This document shows, in pieces, positions 1 to 7,018 of a DNA stretch of 21,326 nt (within the stretch, counting starts at the first letter, position 1; every line of letters begins with the position of its first letter). A program made the translations under genes and the position numbers. Under the pieces are notes generated by a model. The model worked only from the letters and a program-made list of their open reading frames with translations, was not told the origin of the DNA and did not search any database. The stretch covers positions 1-21,326 of the forward strand of contig CAZBHH010000033.1 in the NCBI GenBank assembly GCA_964492065.1, given 5' to 3'. The DNA comes from JADKAC01 sp964492065 (lineage in GTDB: Bacteria > Bacteroidota > Bacteroidia > Chitinophagales > BACL12).

Positions 1-11
1 GGAGACTTTTT

Positions 12-200
12 TTCCCGCAGATGGCGCAGATAAACGCAGAAATAAATCTGCGAAAATCCGCGAGATCTGCGGGATCTGCGGGAGATTTTTTTTCCCGCAG
101 ATGGCGCAGATAAACGCAGAAATTAATCCGCGAAAATCCGCGAGATCTGCGGGAGACTTTTTCCCGCAGATGGCGCAGATAGACGCAGAAAAAGAATCCG
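12..200. repeat. Three tandem CGCAGAT-rich palindromic repeat units
   Basis: Three related units start with CCCGCAGAT at 14, 94 and 163, so the spacing is 80 and then 69 bases. Each carries CGCAGAT-type heptamers about 9-10 bases apart (16, 25 and 35 in unit 1). Units 1 and 2 end in ATCTGCGGG (65-73, duplicated at 74-82; 145-153), the exact reverse complement of the unit start, so each full unit can fold back on itself. Unit 1 also has an inner hairpin, CGCAGA 35-40 with TCTGCG 47-52 around an AATAAA loop. Unit 3 is truncated and decays into the promoter region of the next gene. Intergenic repeats of this CGCAGAT type are, from memory, common in environmental Bacteroidota genomes. Function is unknown. 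No spacers are present, so this is not CRISPR. Confidence 0.85.
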
Positions 201-215
201 CATAATTTAGTAATA

Positions 216-232
216 TACTTTTGCTACTTTTG
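216..232 (+). promoter_or_regulatory. Two overlapping-register -7 boxes (TACTTTTG twice)
   Basis: TACTTTTG occurs at 216-223 and again at 225-232. Both match the Bacteroidota -7 consensus TAnnTTTG and lie 18-34 bases before the ATG at 250. No clean TTTG -33 element sits at the usual 19-21 base spacing, so promoter strength is uncertain. A transcription start just after either box supports ATG 250 as the start of the first gene. Confidence 0.45.
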
Positions 233-249
233 TTATTAAAAGTTTGTAT

Positions 250-909
250 ATGCATAAACTGATAGCCGTCGTTTTATTAGTATGCTGCGGCATGGTGTTA
301 CACGCACAGTCATGTAGTTGGTTAACCGGATTACAGCAGGGCAGCCACTGGGAAAACACCCTTACCAATGCGAAAGGCGAAATCGAACGCACCACCACCT
401 ATACGGTGGAAAGTATCGAAAAACAGGCGGAGAAGACCGTTATTCTCACGAAGTACTCTTCCATCAACAAAAAGGGCAAGGAAGATGATAAGGGATTTAT
501 CGCCTACACCATTGCACAGGACAAGTATTTAGTCGATCTGGAGACTTCGGTACCCGGTTTTAAAAGCGATGCCCCGCAAGTGTTGACCTACAGTTGTAAC
601 CCGCAGGAAAATGCGCAGATTGCGGCGGTGCGCTTTGTCTCTACCTATACCACCGAGAGCATGGGCCAGAAGAGTATAATCAGCAACAAGATGGAAATTA
701 CCGAAGGTCGTTACGGCCCCATGGAGGAGATAACCACTGCCCTGGGAACCGAACAATGCAGAAAGCTCACGTATAAATTGCGCTACGATTTGCAGGACTT
801 CGTGTACACCGAATGGGTAAGCGATACAAAGGGATTTGTGAAACGGGAAATACTTGATAAAAAAGGAAGAATAGCCTATACGCTGGAACTCACTCAGTTT
901 AATCAATAA
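250..909 (+). CDS. Secreted DUF3108/TapB-like protein, first of a tandem pair
   Basis: A 219-residue protein. I chose ATG 250 over the in-frame TTG at 244 because it begins a typical signal peptide (MHKLIAVVLLVCCGMVLHAQ, with cleavage likely near AQS). The mature part is mostly beta-strand-like, with no membrane segment. It shares a layout with the next gene: a Cys near the mature N-terminus, a K-G-K-rich first half, an ITT..GT..C.K motif about two thirds along, a W, then a closing D.KG....ELT. This pattern recalls the DUF3108/TapB-like secreted proteins of Bacteroidota, whose biochemical role I do not know. The next gene starts one base after the stop, so the two are almost certainly co-transcribed. 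The family call is by recalled pattern and is moderate; secretion is well supported. Confidence 0.7.
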   Translation: MHKLIAVVLLVCCGMVLHAQSCSWLTGLQQGSHWENTLTNAKGEIERTTTYTVESIEKQAEKTVILTKYSSINKKGKEDDKGFIAYTIAQDKYLVDLETSVPGFKSDAPQVLTYSCNPQENAQIAAVRFVSTYTTESMGQKSIISNKMEITEGRYGPMEEITTALGTEQCRKLTYKLRYDLQDFVYTEWVSDTKGFVKREILDKKGRIAYTLELTQFNQ

Positions 910-910
910 C

Positions 911-1612
911 ATGCATCTTATGAAACACATTGCAATTTTCGGTTTACTCGCCATTGCACTCAGCAGTTATAAATCCGATGATTTTGACTGCGAGAGTTAT
1001 TACCCGACCGTAGTCGGTGCAAAACTGGAATACACCTACTACGATGAGAAGAATAAACCCTCCGGGTATTCCAGGCAGGAGGTTAAAGATGTAAAAGACT
1101 ACGGCGCCGGAATAGAGGTTACTATGGCCGTTGAAACTTCGGATAAAAAAAATAAAGACACCTTCAAATCCGATTTCGTATTCCGCTGTGAAGGGAATAA
1201 GTTTTTTGTGGACATGCGCAATATGATCCCGCCCGGAACGGAAGAGGCTTATAAGGATATGCAGGTGGAAATGGATGCAGACATGCTCGAATTTCCAAAT
1301 CATCCCGTGGAAGGCCAAACCTTACCCGACGGCCATTTGACGATGCGGGTGAAAAATGCCGATATCACCATGCTCACCATGACTGTTGATATCACCGATC
1401 GCAAGGTGATGGGATTTGAAACGATAACCACACCCGCAGGTACTTTCGAATGCGTAAAAGTGTACCAGTCGAGCACCACAAAGTCCATCATAAAAATCAA
1501 CTCCAATACCATCACCTGGTATTGTATGGGAGTCGGCATGATACGCAGTGAAGATTACTCGGATAAGGGGAAACTGCGCAGCGTCTCAGAACTGACGGCT
1601 TACAGCAAATAA
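911..1612 (+). CDS. Secreted DUF3108/TapB-like protein, second of a tandem pair
   Basis: A protein of 233 residues from ATG 911, or 230 from ATG 920 (MKHIAIFGLLAIALSS), which looks the more natural signal-peptide start. The mature protein begins with a DCESYYP-type segment, then a GAKLEYTYYD strand, an FFVDM motif, GQTLPDG, and near the end ITTPAGTFECVKV followed by WY..GVGMIRSE and a closing KGKL..SELT. These are the hallmarks I associate with TapB/DUF3108-like proteins, so this copy fits the family better than its upstream neighbour. It is translationally close to that neighbour (1 base between stop and ATG) and converges on the CBS gene with only 40 bases between stops. Expected to be periplasmic or outer-envelope. 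The molecular function is not known. Confidence 0.75.
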   Translation: MHLMKHIAIFGLLAIALSSYKSDDFDCESYYPTVVGAKLEYTYYDEKNKPSGYSRQEVKDVKDYGAGIEVTMAVETSDKKNKDTFKSDFVFRCEGNKFFVDMRNMIPPGTEEAYKDMQVEMDADMLEFPNHPVEGQTLPDGHLTMRVKNADITMLTMTVDITDRKVMGFETITTPAGTFECVKVYQSSTTKSIIKINSNTITWYCMGVGMIRSEDYSDKGKLRSVSELTAYSK

Positions 1613-1652
1613 TTTACCCGGGAGCGCACCACAGCGCCGGCTGATTGCTCAA

Positions 1653-2075
1653 TTATTGATGCATTCTTTCCCAGTGGTAAACACGCACTATATCCTTATT
1701 GGTAATAATGCCTTTGATGATGCCATCCTGGACCACCGGCACAGACTGAAACCTGCCTTCACTCAATATTTCCAGGATTTTTTCGAGCGGCGCATCGGGC
1801 GTTACCGATACCGGGTGGGGTGTCATCACCTGTTCAATCCTGAAAACCCGGTTCAGTTGTTCCCGGTCCACACTGTCTGCCATTAATTGGCGGGCAATAA
1901 ATCCGAGCATATCGGTGTCGCTGATAATGCCGATCAGCGTATCGCCGTCGGCAACGGGTAAATGCTGAATGCGGTGTTTGGTAAAAAATTCCATCACCTG
2001 GCTGAATGTATTGTTCACATTCGCCACTACCACCGTTTCTGTCATTATTCCGGATGCAAATATTTTTGAGCTCAT
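1653..2075 (-). CDS. CBS-domain pair protein
   Basis: A 140-residue soluble protein made almost entirely of two CBS domains. CBS1 is about residues 8-65 (IMTETVVVANVNNTFSQVMEF ... GDTLIGIISDTDML) and CBS2 about 83-138 (VMTPHPVSVTPDAPLEKILE ... DGIIKGIITNKDIV). Each has the usual MT....V....T...V and G.I...D pattern. Such stand-alone pairs bind adenine nucleotides (AMP, ATP, SAM) and act as energy or redox sensors; which ligand or partner applies here cannot be told. The gene is monocistronic: it faces the TapB-like pair tail to tail and is divergent from the T9SS protein gene. The start ATG (complement of 2073-2075) has no alternative nearby. Confidence 0.9.
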   Translation of the reverse strand: MSSKIFASGIMTETVVVANVNNTFSQVMEFFTKHRIQHLPVADGDTLIGIISDTDMLGFIARQLMADSVDREQLNRVFRIEQVMTPHPVSVTPDAPLEKILEILSEGRFQSVPVVQDGIIKGIITNKDIVRVYHWERMHQ

Positions 2076-2198
2076 GGTTTTTTATTGCGAAGATAAGGCG
2101 TAAATGCCGCTGTTTGCCACTATGTTCACATATTAATCATTTAACAGCTTTAAAAAAAATTTTGAATATCCATGACTTTAGAATTAAGGAAAACATTT

Positions 2199-2206
2199 TA
2201 GATTTG
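2199..2206 (+). promoter_or_regulatory. -7 promoter box TAGATTTG upstream of the T9SS type A gene
   Basis: TAGATTTG matches TAnnTTTG exactly. A TTTA at 2177-2180 lies 18 bases upstream as a near-consensus -33 element (TTTG expected). The box lies 96 bases before the ATG at 2303, implying a leader of roughly 85-90 bases. The 227-base gap 2076-2302 holds no other recognisable feature. Confidence 0.5.
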
Positions 2207-2302
2207 TGGTGGCAAACCCATTGAATAACAATATATAATGATAAAATACTAACTTAAAACCCCGATTCATCCCCCATTCCCACCGCATTTTAAACCTGAT
2301 TT

Positions 2303-5047
2303 ATGAAACTCTTTACCCTCCTTTTTTGCATTGGAATTATTATAGATGTGTATGGGCAGGAAACCGGACCTGCCACCTGTATGGATGCGACGGAACTCAC
2401 CGTAAACACTACCTGCAGCAACACGTATTTTACAAATGAGGAAGATGGAAGCATTGATCCGGGAGAGCAGGCTTCCTGTACTTCGGGTTATCTCAATAAC
2501 CGGCAGGATATCTGGTATTATTTTATCGGCACCGGCGATAGCGTATCCATCGCATTAAGCCCGGGCTTATCATATAACAGAGCCGCCGTCCTCGCAATCT
2601 GGGGCAATTGTGCCTTTACCGAAGAAATTGAATGCCTCCAGGTGCCGGCAAATACCACCGGCACTATTAAAATACCCACCGAATTAGGTGCAGATTACTA
2701 CATCCAGGTGCAGCGCCGCAGCGGGACCTCAACCATTAATATGCGGGGCAATATCTGCGTGTATGGCACAATACCGCCGCCTGCCAATGACGATGCCTGC
2801 GATGCCGGCCCCCTGCCGGTAAACACGGATTGCGAATTCACCCCTGCGACAAATATCGGGGCAACCACTTCTGCACCTGCCGGAGCTGATTGCGGTACAC
2901 CTTCCACAGATGTATGGTACAGTTTTGTCGTGCCGCCGTCGGGTGACTTTGAAATATGGACCTACGAAGGCTCGCTCACCGATGGAGTCATGGCATTGTA
3001 TTCCGGCACTTGCGGAAGCCTGACGGAACTCATGTGCAATGATGATTATTCGGGGCTCATGCCCTACCTCGCGGGCTCGGGTTACACGCCGGGCGATACG
3101 CTGTGGGTGCGCTTCTGGGGTTATGAAGGCGCAACCGGCACGTATGGAATCTGTATAATGGAAATCAACATTCCCGGTGATGACCCCTGTTCGGCATCGC
3201 CACTGACAGTGGGTTCGGGAAGTTGCGATATTTCAATTTGGGATAATACGGGGGCTACTGCTTCTGCGCCTTCCGGAGATGTATGTTCCTCTACACCTTC
3301 CACAGATGTATGGTACAGTTTTGTGGTGCCGTCGTCGGGAGACTTTGAAATATGGACCTACGAAGGGTCGCTCACCGATGGAGTCATGGCATTGTATTCC
3401 GGCACTTGCGGAAGCCTGACTGAACTCATGTGCAATGATGATTATTCGGGGTTCATGCCCTACCTCGCGGGCTCGGGTTACACGCCGGGCGATACGCTGT
3501 GGGTGCGCTTCTGGGGTTATGAAGGCGCAACCGGCACGTATGGAATCTGTATAATGGAAATCAACATTCCCGGTGATGACCCCTGTTCGGCATCGCCACT
3601 GACAGTGGGTTCGGGAAGTTGCGATATTTCAATTTGGGATAATACGGGAGCTACCGCCACTGCCGGGGTGGCTGATCCCGGCTGCGCAGACCTCTATTCC
3701 GGAGCGGATATCTGGTACAGCCTCATCGTTCCGGCAAGCGGTAATATCGGCATCAATACAATTGAAGGCACATTAACCGACGGGGCAATCGCAGTCTATA
3801 CGGGTACATGTGCGGGTACGCTAACAGAAATAGCTTGCGAAGAGGATGAAGATTTTGCAGGCGGTTATTACATGCCCAATATATATATCGATAGCAGCGA
3901 CCACGGGTTGAACCCGGGCGATACGCTGTGGGTGCGCTTCTGGGGTTATGGTGGCGCAACCGGCACGTATGGAATCTGCGCACAGGAAATTCCCTATCCG
4001 AGCGTCAACCAGGATTGCGACAATACGCAGCAGCTTTGCGCATCAACCGATTTGGCGGATAATAACTTCGGCAGCGGAACAGCCGACCTCGACCTGAGTA
4101 ACAGGGGATGTTTACTGGGCAATGAACATCAGTCGGCATGGTATGGCGTGCAATTCGAAACAGCGGGGACGTTTACCTTTTCGATAGATCCGGTTATGGC
4201 AAGTGATTTCGATTTTGCCGTATGGGAAATGACGCCTTTCCTTGTTGACTCAGTCGGGTATTTTACTTGTCCGCCGGGGGAGGAGCCCATACGCTGCTCC
4301 TGGTTTCAGGGCCAGGGCGCTACCGGGCTGAACGGCACAGCGACAGACAATTCCGAAACAGATGTTTGCAGCTCCTGCGATGGATGGGTGGCGGCGCTGG
4401 ATGTGGAAGCAGGTCCCGCTTACTTTATTCTGGTGGATAATTACACTTCTAACTTTGCGGGATTTAATCTCACCTTCGGCGGTACGGCCACCATAAATTG
4501 TTTTGTACTGCCCATTACCCTGCTCTCGTTTACCGGCGAGGCGGCAGACCATGTAAACAGGCTGCAGTGGAGCACCGCTTCCGAACAGAATAATGATTTC
4601 TTTGAAATTCAAAAGTCGGAAAACGGCATTGATTTCATCACCTGCGGCATCGTAGATGGCGCCGGAAATTCCTCCCTGGCAAATCATTATGCATTCATCG
4701 ATTCATTGCCTTTCAGGGAAAAGACGTATTACCGGCTGAGGATGACAGACTTCAACGGCAACCGGGAGCTCTCTCATACCATTGTAATAGCGAATGCAGC
4801 CGATGCATACTTTAATGTGTTTCCCAATCCATCACCCGATGGAAGCATCCATGTAACCTTTTCCGGCAACGGTCAATCCGAAGTTGTCATATCGGTTTAT
4901 ACCGCAAACGGGCAGGAGATTATTCGGGATCACGTGCAGAATCCGGATCACTTCAACGAACGATTGTACCAACTACCCGCAAAGGGCGTGTATGCCGTTC
5001 TTATCTCGGGTGGTGCGATGCAGGCAGTTAAAAAAATAATCTACTAA
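2303..5047 (+). CDS. Large secreted repeat protein with T9SS type A sorting domain
   Basis: A 914-residue protein with a signal peptide at residues 1-18 (cleavage likely at VYG/QE). Domain 1 is about 25-150. Three PPC-like beta-sandwich repeats follow (about 158-285, 290-417, 422-565), each with DVWYS or DIWYS, ALYSGTCG..TEL.C.DD or a variant, PGDTLWVRFWGY and GATGTYGIC. A further Cys-rich domain (about 571-733, beginning DCDNTQQLC) is of a kind frequent in Bacteroidota surface proteins. Residues 735-835 (LPITLLSFTGE ... YYRLRMTDFNGN) form the usual linker/Fn-like module, and 836-914 (FNVFPNPSPDG ... AVKKIIY) is the type A T9SS C-terminal sorting domain. It should be exported and anchored or released at the cell surface, as an adhesin or structural protein. 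No catalytic motif is seen. Repeats 2 and 3 are nearly identical in DNA. Confidence 0.92.
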   Translation: MKLFTLLFCIGIIIDVYGQETGPATCMDATELTVNTTCSNTYFTNEEDGSIDPGEQASCTSGYLNNRQDIWYYFIGTGDSVSIALSPGLSYNRAAVLAIWGNCAFTEEIECLQVPANTTGTIKIPTELGADYYIQVQRRSGTSTINMRGNICVYGTIPPPANDDACDAGPLPVNTDCEFTPATNIGATTSAPAGADCGTPSTDVWYSFVVPPSGDFEIWTYEGSLTDGVMALYSGTCGSLTELMCNDDYSGLMPYLAGSGYTPGDTLWVRFWGYEGATGTYGICIMEINIPGDDPCSASPLTVGSGSCDISIWDNTGATASAPSGDVCSSTPSTDVWYSFVVPSSGDFEIWTYEGSLTDGVMALYSGTCGSLTELMCNDDYSGFMPYLAGSGYTPGDTLWVRFWGYEGATGTYGICIMEINIPGDDPCSASPLTVGSGSCDISIWDNTGATATAGVADPGCADLYSGADIWYSLIVPASGNIGINTIEGTLTDGAIAVYTGTCAGTLTEIACEEDEDFAGGYYMPNIYIDSSDHGLNPGDTLWVRFWGYGGATGTYGICAQEIPYPSVNQDCDNTQQLCASTDLADNNFGSGTADLDLSNRGCLLGNEHQSAWYGVQFETAGTFTFSIDPVMASDFDFAVWEMTPFLVDSVGYFTCPPGEEPIRCSWFQGQGATGLNGTATDNSETDVCSSCDGWVAALDVEAGPAYFILVDNYTSNFAGFNLTFGGTATINCFVLPITLLSFTGEAADHVNRLQWSTASEQNNDFFEIQKSENGIDFITCGIVDGAGNSSLANHYAFIDSLPFREKTYYRLRMTDFNGNRELSHTIVIANAADAYFNVFPNPSPDGSIHVTFSGNGQSEVVISVYTANGQEIIRDHVQNPDHFNERLYQLPAKGVYAVLISGGAMQAVKKIIY
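2896..3653 (+). repeat. Near-identical 396-base tandem repeat inside the T9SS type A gene
   Basis: 2896-3257 recurs at 3292-3653, offset exactly 396 bases (132 codons), with only scattered substitutions (for example GGGGCTCATG versus GGGGTTCATG). Synonymous positions are conserved too, so this is a recent duplication or gene conversion and not selection on protein alone. A third repeat is diverged except for 3914-3978, which again matches the end of the unit almost perfectly (about 63 of 65 bases). Confidence 0.93.
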
Positions 5048-5105
5048 CCGGGACTGTACGCCGGCGATGGATGGTAAAGACCGTTGAAAACAGGAAAGTA
5101 TATCC

Positions 5106-6296
5106 TTACACATACGACAACCACCAGTGTTCCCTGTGATTGGACTTGTAGGTATTGTACCACTTACACAGCGGGAAAGTGACCAATACGACCATCAACC
5201 AGACCAGGTAGGTGGCTCCCAGGCTGAACCCATAGCCCGCAAGCTGCGGGTCCATGGTGGGGAAAAATTCCAGTAAGAACGACTGCCATCCAAAGCCCGT
5301 AGCTTGTGCCGCCACCATGGCAAACAGGTGGATGACATAAATGTGCAGGATATAAAAAAACATGGGAACCCTGCCGAAAATGATGAGGCTGTCGGTGATT
5401 TTGTTTTTTATATTTTCCGCTAAAGCGAGAAAGAGTAATGCCGGGCCTAATGTCATAAACACATATAACATGGAAGGCGGATATTTTTGTACGTTAAAAA
5501 ACGAGAGGAACTGAATCAGTGGGCTTCCCTCCGTAATGCGCATATCGGGATCGCCGTAGATATTTAAAATGCGCAGGAGTACAAATAAGGCCGTTGCCGT
5601 ACTACCGGTAATCAGCAGAATGCGCCTCCTGGCGCCGGCATCGAAACCGGATGTGTACAGCGCTCCGGTGCAGTATCCCAAACTCATCACACCTATCCAG
5701 GGAATGAGCGGATAAACGATAATAACCGTGCGATTTCCGAAGACACCCGGGAAAACATCAAACTGATGTAATACAGCCCACAGCAGCCTGCCCCATTCGG
5801 GTTGGGGTATTGCAATACTGTCCAACAAATTGTGGCCTACAACCAGTATGAGGCCAAACCAGAGTATGCCGCGGAACGGCAGATGAATGATACCGGCCAT
5901 ACAAATCATACTTAACCCGATTACCCAGATAACCTGCAGGGGGATGGTCGAAAAATGTATATTAAAAAACCAGGCGAAGTTCATGACGGTAACCTCCAGG
6001 AATATGAGCCAGGCGCCACGTTTCAGCAAAAACGACGACACTTCCGCCTTGCTCTTGCGCCGGCATACGATGTAAATAGATGTGCCGGCTAAGAAAATAA
6101 ATACCGGGGCGCAGAAGTGGGTAATCCACCGGGTGAAGAAAATGGCGGGATTCGTTTGGGATAAATCCATTGGGTCGAATAAAAAGGAGTCGGCATGAAA
6201 ATAATCGCGGACATGGTCGAGCGCCATGAGTGCGATAACGATACCTCGCAATAAATCAATAGATTCAAAGCGCCTTGCGGTTGTGAGAGCATGCAT
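5106..6296 (-). CDS. DUF1624 / heparan-alpha-glucosaminide N-acetyltransferase-like membrane protein
   Basis: A 396-residue polytopic membrane protein with roughly ten hydrophobic helices. The N-terminal motif SIDLLRG.VIALMALDHVRDYF is typical of the DUF1624 family, related to HGSNAT and YeiB-type membrane acyltransferases, which use acetyl-CoA or a similar donor across the membrane; the substrate here is unknown. A longer reading frame runs to 6365, but I place the start at ATG 6294-6296 (MHALTTARRFESIDLLRG). Two reasons: the extra 23 residues are not family-like, and a consensus -7 box (complement 6321-6328) lies inside that extension, so its transcript would start downstream of 6365. It converges on the T9SS gene with 58 bases between the stops and appears to be a single-gene unit. 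Confidence 0.85.
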   Translation of the reverse strand: MHALTTARRFESIDLLRGIVIALMALDHVRDYFHADSFLFDPMDLSQTNPAIFFTRWITHFCAPVFIFLAGTSIYIVCRRKSKAEVSSFLLKRGAWLIFLEVTVMNFAWFFNIHFSTIPLQVIWVIGLSMICMAGIIHLPFRGILWFGLILVVGHNLLDSIAIPQPEWGRLLWAVLHQFDVFPGVFGNRTVIIVYPLIPWIGVMSLGYCTGALYTSGFDAGARRRILLITGSTATALFVLLRILNIYGDPDMRITEGSPLIQFLSFFNVQKYPPSMLYVFMTLGPALLFLALAENIKNKITDSLIIFGRVPMFFYILHIYVIHLFAMVAAQATGFGWQSFLLEFFPTMDPQLAGYGFSLGATYLVWLMVVLVTFPLCKWYNTYKSNHREHWWLSYV

Positions 6297-6320
6297 TGTC
6301 GAGCGGGTTTTAAGTCGAAT

Positions 6321-6328
6321 CAAATGTA
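6321..6328 (-). promoter_or_regulatory. -7 promoter box TACATTTG for the DUF1624 gene
   Basis: On the minus strand TACATTTG matches TAnnTTTG. The predicted transcription start falls near 6314, leaving about 18 bases of leader to ATG 6296. TTTG motifs exist upstream but not at the ideal 19-21 base spacing. The site decides the start codon against the longer frame. Confidence 0.55.
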
Positions 6329-6475
6329 AGATAATATACGCAAATCGCGGAAAACAAAGAGCCAAGGTTGCTCAAAGTGCTAAAAGGACACTTCACGGGT
6401 TATGCACATTTTAGGTGTTATCAGCGCCGGCGTATTGAAGTGTTGATTGGCTTAATATTGTTAGCGATGGTGATT

Positions 6476-6540
6476 CCCGCTGCTGGGTAGAAATTGTAAA
6501 ATTATTTACCGGGGTAAAGTCTGAAGCAGCGGGTTTTTTT
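6476..6540 (+). terminator. Intrinsic terminator-like hairpin with T tract, plus-strand orientation
   Basis: CCCGCTGCT (6476-6484) pairs perfectly with AGCAGCGGG (6525-6533), which is followed by seven T residues (6534-6540). The 40-base loop holds a smaller hairpin, TTTAC with GTAAA. The T tract is on the plus-strand side only, yet every neighbouring gene lies on the minus strand. It may end antisense transcription or a short RNA in 6366-6540, or serve weakly on the minus strand for the thioesterase gene. Confidence 0.6.
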
Positions 6541-6551
6541 ATTCCGGTTGC

Positions 6552-6977
6552 TCAACGGGGTTGTATCATCACCGTCAACCGGGAAATACAGGTCAACCGG
6601 TTGCGCTCATCATAGATTTTTATCTCCCACACGTGCAGTGATTTTCCCAAATGGATGGGCTTGCAAACACCGGTTACCAGGCCGGAGGAGGCGCTGCGCA
6701 CATGATTGCAATTGATCTCAATACCCAGGGTGCGGTAGCGGTTGTGATCGACGACCAGGGCGCTGGCAACGCTGCCCAAGGTCTCGGCAAGCACGGCGTT
6801 AGCCCCGCCGTGCAGTATGTGATAGGGCTGCCATGTGCGTTGATCTACCGGGAGCGTGGCTTTCAAATAATCCGCACCCACCTCGGTAAATTCCAAACCG
6901 ATATGGGAGCCCATAGTGTTGGTATTTAATTGTTGCAGCGCCTGCACTGTAGGATTGTTTTCAAACCAGATCGACAT
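6552..6977 (-). CDS. Hotdog-fold acyl-CoA thioesterase, YdiI/MenI-like (PaaI superfamily)
   Basis: A 141-residue single hotdog-domain protein. The line PVDQRTWQPYHILHGGANAV followed by LAETLGSVAS (residues 43-72), then GIEINCNHVRSA and VCKPIHLGKSLHVWEIKIYD, closely follows what I remember of E. coli YdiI, including the HGG motif (His56) and the catalytic glutamate (Glu65 in VLAE). YdiI-type enzymes hydrolyse 1,4-dihydroxy-2-naphthoyl-CoA in menaquinone synthesis and other aromatic or beta-keto acyl-CoAs. A menaquinone role would suit Bacteroidota, but no other men genes are nearby, so substrate is inferred. It follows the T9SS type B gene by 41 bases on the same strand and could be the last gene of that run. 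Confidence 0.9.
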   Translation of the reverse strand: MSIWFENNPTVQALQQLNTNTMGSHIGLEFTEVGADYLKATLPVDQRTWQPYHILHGGANAVLAETLGSVASALVVDHNRYRTLGIEINCNHVRSASSGLVTGVCKPIHLGKSLHVWEIKIYDERNRLTCISRLTVMIQPR

Positions 6978-7018
6978 GTGTTCTTCTTTTTCAGTGGTAT
7001 TATGTTAAGGGTAACGCA

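Noticed and set aside
12..200. CRISPR array
   Set aside because: Units are of unequal spacing, self-complementary throughout, and have no unique spacers between repeats.
6297..6365. N-terminal extension of the DUF1624 protein
   Set aside because: A consensus -7 box lies inside it and the extra residues do not resemble the family's start.
6226..6414. Plus-strand frame over the DUF1624 start region
   Set aside because: It is antisense to the gene and promoter, with no signal or family resemblance.
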